Positions 23,370-27,350 of a DNA stretch of 27,350 nt are shown piece after piece; within the stretch, counting starts at the first letter, position 1, and every line of letters starts with the position of its first letter. The stretch spans positions 1 to 27,350 of the IMG/VR virus record IMGVR_UViG_3300009158_000168. The stretch is one strand, 5' to 3'. A program made the position numbers and the translations under genes. Source of the DNA: a virus. Below the pieces are notes generated by a model. It saw only the letters and a program-made list of their open reading frames with translations. It searched no databases and was not told the origin of the DNA.

Positions 23370-24256
23370 TGGCTACAGTCGCCCAAGTCATTAACCGAAC
23401 CCAACGGCAACTGCTATCTGGTGTTATTGAGGAACGTAACAAACTTGCTTCGGCAATTAATGCTACGGCGACAACCCTTACCCTGACCTACGAAGTTGCT
23501 GGAGTCCGTGCAGGCACCGTTATCGAAGTAGATGCGGAACAAATGTATGTCTGGTCTGTCACTGAATCCAGCAAAACCGTCACCGTAGAACGAGCTTTCA
23601 ACGCCACAGTCGCAGCAGCTCACGCAACTAACGCCATGCTGATCGTCAACCCACGGTTTCCACGGGCGCAAATCCTAGAAGCAATCAACGACGAATTAGC
23701 CGACCTGTCATCCCCTATGAACGGGCTGTTCCAAGTTAAAATCCTTGACCTGAACTACAACGGTTCAGACCGTCAAATCAACCTGCCATCAGTCGCAGGC
23801 GTTATTGACATCATTGAAGTCCGTGCAAGATACCTATCGTCTGACTATCAGCAGGTACGCAACGTCAAACTCTTGCGTGACATGCCAACCAAAGACTTCG
23901 GTTCAGGCTTAGCACTGCAATTCGACCAAGGTGTACGCCCAGGAGATGTCCGTGTCACCTACCGATCCCCATTCACCAGAGTCACCACCGAAACAGAAGG
24001 CATCCAGTTAAACGCTGGGTTCCCCGAATCAGCAGAAGACCTCCTTGTTATCGGCGCACAAATCAGACTCGTATCACCACGAGAAGTGAAACGCAACTTC
24101 ACCGAATCCCAAGGCGACACCCGCCGTGCAGATGAAGTCACAGCCGGCGCAGTATCAGGCAGTATCACTAGCCTTATCCGTATGCGTCGTGATCGCATCA
24201 CAGCCGAAGCAGCCAAGCTCGCTCGGCAATACCCTACGTTCCTGCAAAGAGGTTAA
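23369..24256 (+). CDS. head-tail adaptor / tail tubular A-like protein, 295 aa
   Basis: GTG start in a TAGTG overlap. Residues about 25-95 are a beta domain (V-I-E-V-D-A-E-Q-M-Y-V-W-S-V, then TVTVERAFNATVAAAH) that also occurs in the collar fibre below. The rest is alpha/beta with FPRAQILEAINDELADLSS (about 97-115), which resembles the start of podoviral adaptor proteins (T7 gp11-like), and ends in a long helix. Adaptors join the portal to the tail nozzle. Position directly before the nozzle candidate supports this. The call rests on order and style more than on a diagnostic motif. Confidence 0.6.
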   Translation: MATVAQVINRTQRQLLSGVIEERNKLASAINATATTLTLTYEVAGVRAGTVIEVDAEQMYVWSVTESSKTVTVERAFNATVAAAHATNAMLIVNPRFPRAQILEAINDELADLSSPMNGLFQVKILDLNYNGSDRQINLPSVAGVIDIIEVRARYLSSDYQQVRNVKLLRDMPTKDFGSGLALQFDQGVRPGDVRVTYRSPFTRVTTETEGIQLNAGFPESAEDLLVIGAQIRLVSPREVKRNFTESQGDTRRADEVTAGAVSGSITSLIRMRRDRITAEAAKLARQYPTFLQRG

Positions 24257-24259
24257 GTC

Positions 24260-26107
24260 GTGGCGACAGCATCCACGTTTAGCATCTCTTTTGTAAATAC
24301 CCCTGCGTTTTATTCGGGTACAGCACAAACGAATGTTGTCCCTTCTCTTTACCCTGTGGCTATCAATGGTCGCCCGTATCTGATTGATATGAAATCAGGC
24401 AGGTATGTGCGTAGCCATGAGCAGCGTGTACGTGATTCGCAAGACACTTCTACCGCCCCTGGTGAGGCAGCTATTAACCCTGGTGGTTTGTGGCGCAGAG
24501 GTCAGGACTCATGGCATCTTGGTGCTGGTCAACAGTATGCCGATACTGCCGAAGCCAAGGACTACATGTTCTACAAATCTAAAGGTATAAACCCTTGGAT
24601 CAAAGGACAAATATCTTTGCTGAATACCACAGCATTGAATGTTGGCACGGGCGCACCGACCACTGCCACTAAACAACTGATGTGCGTTGCCGGTGGATAC
24701 ATTTATGTTGCTGACGGGCAATCATTGAAACGTGCTACTACGGTAACTGGCAACTGGACAACAATCAGTACAGGGGCGCAAGCCAAGGATATTGTGGCGT
24801 TATGTTCTGACGGTACAAGAGTCTTTATCGGCTATACAACTGACAGTGTTCATGTGCATGACAGTGCTGGTACAAGCATTTCAAGCCACACCACAGGGTC
24901 CCACACCTTCACTTCTTTGGCTTACGCCAACGGACGTATCATCGGCACCCAAGCAAACATCATCATGGATGTAAGCACATCAGGTGGCGGTAACACAGTA
25001 CACACAAACCGCAACTCTGCAATGCGTTTCGTTGGCAGTGCAGGCGGTAACGGGTTCATCTATATAGCTGGGTTTGCAGGCGATGTAAGCCTGATCTACA
25101 AAACAACATTAAAAGCTGACGGTACCGCTTTAGATGATTGTTCTGTTGCAGGGCAACTACCTTACGGGGAAATAGTTTCAAGCCTCGACTCATACCTTGG
25201 ATTCATCTTTATTGGCACAAACAAAGGTATCCGTATGGCTACCACAGACGCATCAGGCAACCTACTCCTCGGTTCCATGATCCCAACATCCGGTTCAGTA
25301 AACGATTTCACTGGCGATGGACGCTTTGTTTGGTTCACTTGGACAAACTACGACGGTACTTCTAGCGGTTTAGGTCGTTTAGATTTGACTGTCAACACAA
25401 GCCCAAACACCCCCGCTTTTGCTACCGACCTCATGTATACAAACACAGGGGTCGTACAAAGTGTTGTTACGTTTGATTCTAAACGGGTGTTCTCTATCAA
25501 CGGCATCGGTGTTGTTGCTGAAAACACAGCAAGTGTTGTCCCATCAGGAGAAATTGAAACAGGCACATGGCGTTGGGGTATCCCAGACCGTAAGTTCGTA
25601 GCCAAATTTGATGTCCGAACCGAACCGCTACTTGGGTCTGTTAAAGCATATCTATCTAACGACCATTCTGCTTACACTTTACTTGGCACATTCTCTGACC
25701 AAAGTGGAATCGAAAATACCTACCAAGGAACCGACACAAAAACTATTGAAGCTGATTTCAAACTGGTGTTGACCCGTGGAACTGTTGCCACCGTTGACAG
25801 CCCTATTGTCACCCGTTGGATGGCACGAGCCTACGCAGCCCCATTCAGATCAGAAGTATTCTCTATTCCCATCCTTCTCCACACCAAGATTCGCCCTCGT
25901 GACCGTGACATATATATGGATCCCGAAACAGAATTAGACAACCTCAATAACCTCATTCGCAACCCTCGCATCATCACCCTCCAATTAGGCACCAGTTCAT
26001 ATAGTGTCATCACTGAAGATGTTGAATGGCAACCCACAGACAGCACAGGAAACACCTGGTCTTGGGATGGCACGGCAACTGTTACAATGCGATCTGTAGA
26101 AAACTAG
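24260..26107 (+). CDS. tail nozzle / beta-propeller protein candidate, 615 aa
   Basis: GTG start with AAGAGG upstream. A long all-beta protein: the middle (about 130-400) is a series of repeated four-strand blades with ends such as GGYIYVADG, GTRVFIGYT, NGRIIGTQ, GFIYIAGF, GFIFIGTNKG and GRFVWFTW, spaced 40-60 residues, as in beta-propellers. The C-terminal part is another beta domain. Podoviral nozzles (T7 gp12-like tail tubular B) contain a propeller and follow the adaptor gene, as here. No catalytic motif seen. The alternative is a receptor-binding propeller. Confidence 0.6.
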   Translation: MATASTFSISFVNTPAFYSGTAQTNVVPSLYPVAINGRPYLIDMKSGRYVRSHEQRVRDSQDTSTAPGEAAINPGGLWRRGQDSWHLGAGQQYADTAEAKDYMFYKSKGINPWIKGQISLLNTTALNVGTGAPTTATKQLMCVAGGYIYVADGQSLKRATTVTGNWTTISTGAQAKDIVALCSDGTRVFIGYTTDSVHVHDSAGTSISSHTTGSHTFTSLAYANGRIIGTQANIIMDVSTSGGGNTVHTNRNSAMRFVGSAGGNGFIYIAGFAGDVSLIYKTTLKADGTALDDCSVAGQLPYGEIVSSLDSYLGFIFIGTNKGIRMATTDASGNLLLGSMIPTSGSVNDFTGDGRFVWFTWTNYDGTSSGLGRLDLTVNTSPNTPAFATDLMYTNTGVVQSVVTFDSKRVFSINGIGVVAENTASVVPSGEIETGTWRWGIPDRKFVAKFDVRTEPLLGSVKAYLSNDHSAYTLLGTFSDQSGIENTYQGTDTKTIEADFKLVLTRGTVATVDSPIVTRWMARAYAAPFRSEVFSIPILLHTKIRPRDRDIYMDPETELDNLNNLIRNPRIITLQLGTSSYSVITEDVEWQPTDSTGNTWSWDGTATVTMRSVEN

Positions 26108-26116
26108 GAGAATATA

Positions 26117-27319
26117 ATGGCTTTACCGGTACGAAAAGGATATAAAGGCGCACCTGCTCAGGCTGTGCTGACCAATAGCCCAACCAATAGCGATACTTCT
26201 TTTGTTGTAGACACTGTTACTGGGTGGGCTACTACTTTCCCATTTTATTGTGTTGTCGATCCTGGCACTTCAAAAGAAGAAAAAGTTAAGGTCACAGCAA
26301 TTTCGACGTTAACTTTGACTGTTGTTCGGGCGCAAGATGACACCTCTGCACAGGGTCATAACGCTGGTGCGGCTATTTATCCTGTGTTTACTGCTGACGA
26401 AGCCGACGAAGCCAACTTGATTGCGTCCGTGATGACCACCAAAGGTGACGTTATTGCAACTGACGGATCAACTATCAACCGTCTTGGTGTTGGTACAAAT
26501 ACTCACGTGTTACAAGCTGACAGTACTGCTACTAACGGTGTCAAATGGGGACAAGTTGCTACAGCCGGCATCGCTGATTCTGCGGTTACCTTGGCAAAAC
26601 TTGCTACTGCATTACAGGCTTATCTTGTTCCTGTCGGTAGCATCTCTGCCTATGCTGGCGTTACCGCACCTACAGGTTGGTTGCTTTGCGACGGTACAAG
26701 TACCACGGGTTATACAGCATTGGCTGCATTGGTTGGTGCCACCACCCCTGATATGCGTGGTCGATTCCCTATCGGTGACAATTCAACTCTGACGTTGCTC
26801 GGCACGGGCGGTTCAACAACCATCGCTGAAGGTAACCTTCCTTCCCATACACATACGGTTTCTGGCACTTCAGATGGGATGAACCAAAACTCAACCCCAA
26901 GCCATACCGTTACTGACCCTGGACATAACCATACGCAGAACTCGCATAACCATACGCAAGACGCTCATAGTCATACCATTGACAACCATACACATACAAA
27001 CCAAGTAACTTATATCAGCCCTGCTGCGTCACACGCTCATAACAACATCTCTGATTATGTTGCTGCTGGCACAAATGGTGCTTCTACTAGTCCAACCGTT
27101 GCTTCTATATCCACAACAAGCCTTTCAGCCAACTCAAACACGGCAACTAACCAAGCAACGACTGCTACTAACCAAGCTAATACAACAGGCATCACTGTTG
27201 CAGCCCATAACATTGCCCACACCCACACCTTCAGTGCCACCACCAATGGCGGTACAGGCTCAGGAACCGCCTACTACCAGCCATACCTCGTAGTCAACTA
27301 CATCATCAAACACGATTAG
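26117..27319 (+). CDS. tail collar fibre with HxH repeats, 400 aa
   Basis: 400 residues in three parts. Residues 15-93 form a beta domain like that of the adaptor (KVKVTAISTLTLTVVRAQDD, then G-H-N-A-G-A). Residues 172-220 are a phage tail collar domain (VGSISAYAGVTAPTGWLLCD and PDMRGRFPIG). Then follow seven H-x-H motifs (about 244-246, 270-272, 277-279, 284-286, 291-293, 306-308, 368-370), as in short tail fibres where such motifs bind iron along a trimer axis. It ends with T-A-Y-Y-Q-P-Y-L-V-V-N-Y-I-I-K, the typical collar-fibre ending. Ribosome binding site AGGAGA. Host attachment is the likely role. Confidence 0.85.
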   Translation: MALPVRKGYKGAPAQAVLTNSPTNSDTSFVVDTVTGWATTFPFYCVVDPGTSKEEKVKVTAISTLTLTVVRAQDDTSAQGHNAGAAIYPVFTADEADEANLIASVMTTKGDVIATDGSTINRLGVGTNTHVLQADSTATNGVKWGQVATAGIADSAVTLAKLATALQAYLVPVGSISAYAGVTAPTGWLLCDGTSTTGYTALAALVGATTPDMRGRFPIGDNSTLTLLGTGGSTTIAEGNLPSHTHTVSGTSDGMNQNSTPSHTVTDPGHNHTQNSHNHTQDAHSHTIDNHTHTNQVTYISPAASHAHNNISDYVAAGTNGASTSPTVASISTTSLSANSNTATNQATTATNQANTTGITVAAHNIAHTHTFSATTNGGTGSGTAYYQPYLVVNYIIKHD

Positions 27320-27327
27320 GCTAAGAT
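27319..27327 (+). promoter_or_regulatory. -10 box before next gene
   Basis: GGC-TAAGAT (27319-27327), 6 nt before an ATG at 27334. The spacing is the same as at 17526 and there is no ribosome binding site, so a leaderless start is possible. It begins at the last base of the collar-fibre stop. Confidence 0.35.
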
Positions 27328-27333
27328 ACCACC

Positions 27334-27350
27334 ATGATCAAAGTACAAAC
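27334..27350 (+). CDS. start of next rightward gene, partial
   Basis: Five codons (M-I-K-V-Q) are visible before the window ends. The ATG lies 14 nt after the collar-fibre stop and behind a TANNNT box. Product unknown. Confidence 0.4.

Noticed and set aside
26113-26118. Perfect TATAAT at the start of the collar fibre gene
   Set aside because: It overlaps the ATG, so a transcript would begin inside the gene, and a ribosome binding site already explains the start.
1-27350. tRNA genes, CRISPR arrays, insertion sequences, integrase or attachment sites
   Set aside because: I looked in the gaps for cloverleaf patterns, regular repeat-spacer units, transposase frames and recombinase motifs and saw none.

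Overview
The window is most simply read as part of a tailed, double-stranded DNA phage genome, probably a short-tailed phage (podovirus). From about 2.3 kb to the right end it is one rightward virion-morphogenesis cluster. From left to right it holds terminase, portal, large internal proteins, scaffold, major capsid protein of the N4-gp56 type, small connector-like proteins, tail fibres, an adaptor-like protein, a propeller-like nozzle candidate and a collar fibre. No tape-measure gene, tail tube or sheath gene is visible, which fits a podovirus. Threonine/proline-rich linkers, start codons sitting directly behind -10 boxes (leaderless transcripts), families I associate with actinophages and the moderate base composition suggest an aquatic actinobacterial host. 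The host is an inference, not something the sequence proves.

Layout. 1-1347: a leftward operon of small genes, including a stand-alone ArdC-like N-terminal domain (anti-restriction/ssDNA-binding type). It has two consensus TTGACA-N17 promoters that overlap repeated ACACTTGTC motifs. 1348-2322: a non-coding divergent region holding a very dense cluster of GATC and CCGG tetranucleotides and then a G/T-rich stretch; this is a good place for control and perhaps a replication origin. 2323-4730: two small basic proteins and the large terminase, which carries a fused N-terminal helix-turn-helix. 4769-15845: portal, two small proteins, a 1554-residue internal protein, a virion peptidase of the M15/VanY type with a mucin-like Thr linker, and two further candidate ejection proteins. 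15994-17471: scaffold and major capsid protein, ended by a clear hairpin terminator. 17538-21944: small connector-like proteins and a set of fibre proteins (collagen-like, carbohydrate-binding-like, two with a shared N-terminal module). 21968-23005: a family 2 glycosyltransferase with a helical repeat tail. 23035-23369: two tiny Lys-rich proteins. 23369-27319: adaptor, nozzle candidate and His-rich collar fibre; a further gene starts at 27334.

Expression. Most junctions in the right-hand cluster are stop/start overlaps (TAATG, TGATG, GTGA), so translation is probably coupled along long transcripts. Six candidate transcription-unit starts carry the extended -10 form TG-K-TANNNT without a good -35 in most cases, and at several of them the ATG follows within 6-9 nt. 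The left operon instead uses full -35/-10 promoters. This suggests two temporal classes, early (left) and late (right).

The left 1.7 kb differs visibly in base usage (rich in CCGG, GATC, CTAG) from the rest. It could be a recently acquired module, or the window could contain an assembly join; the sequence alone does not decide.
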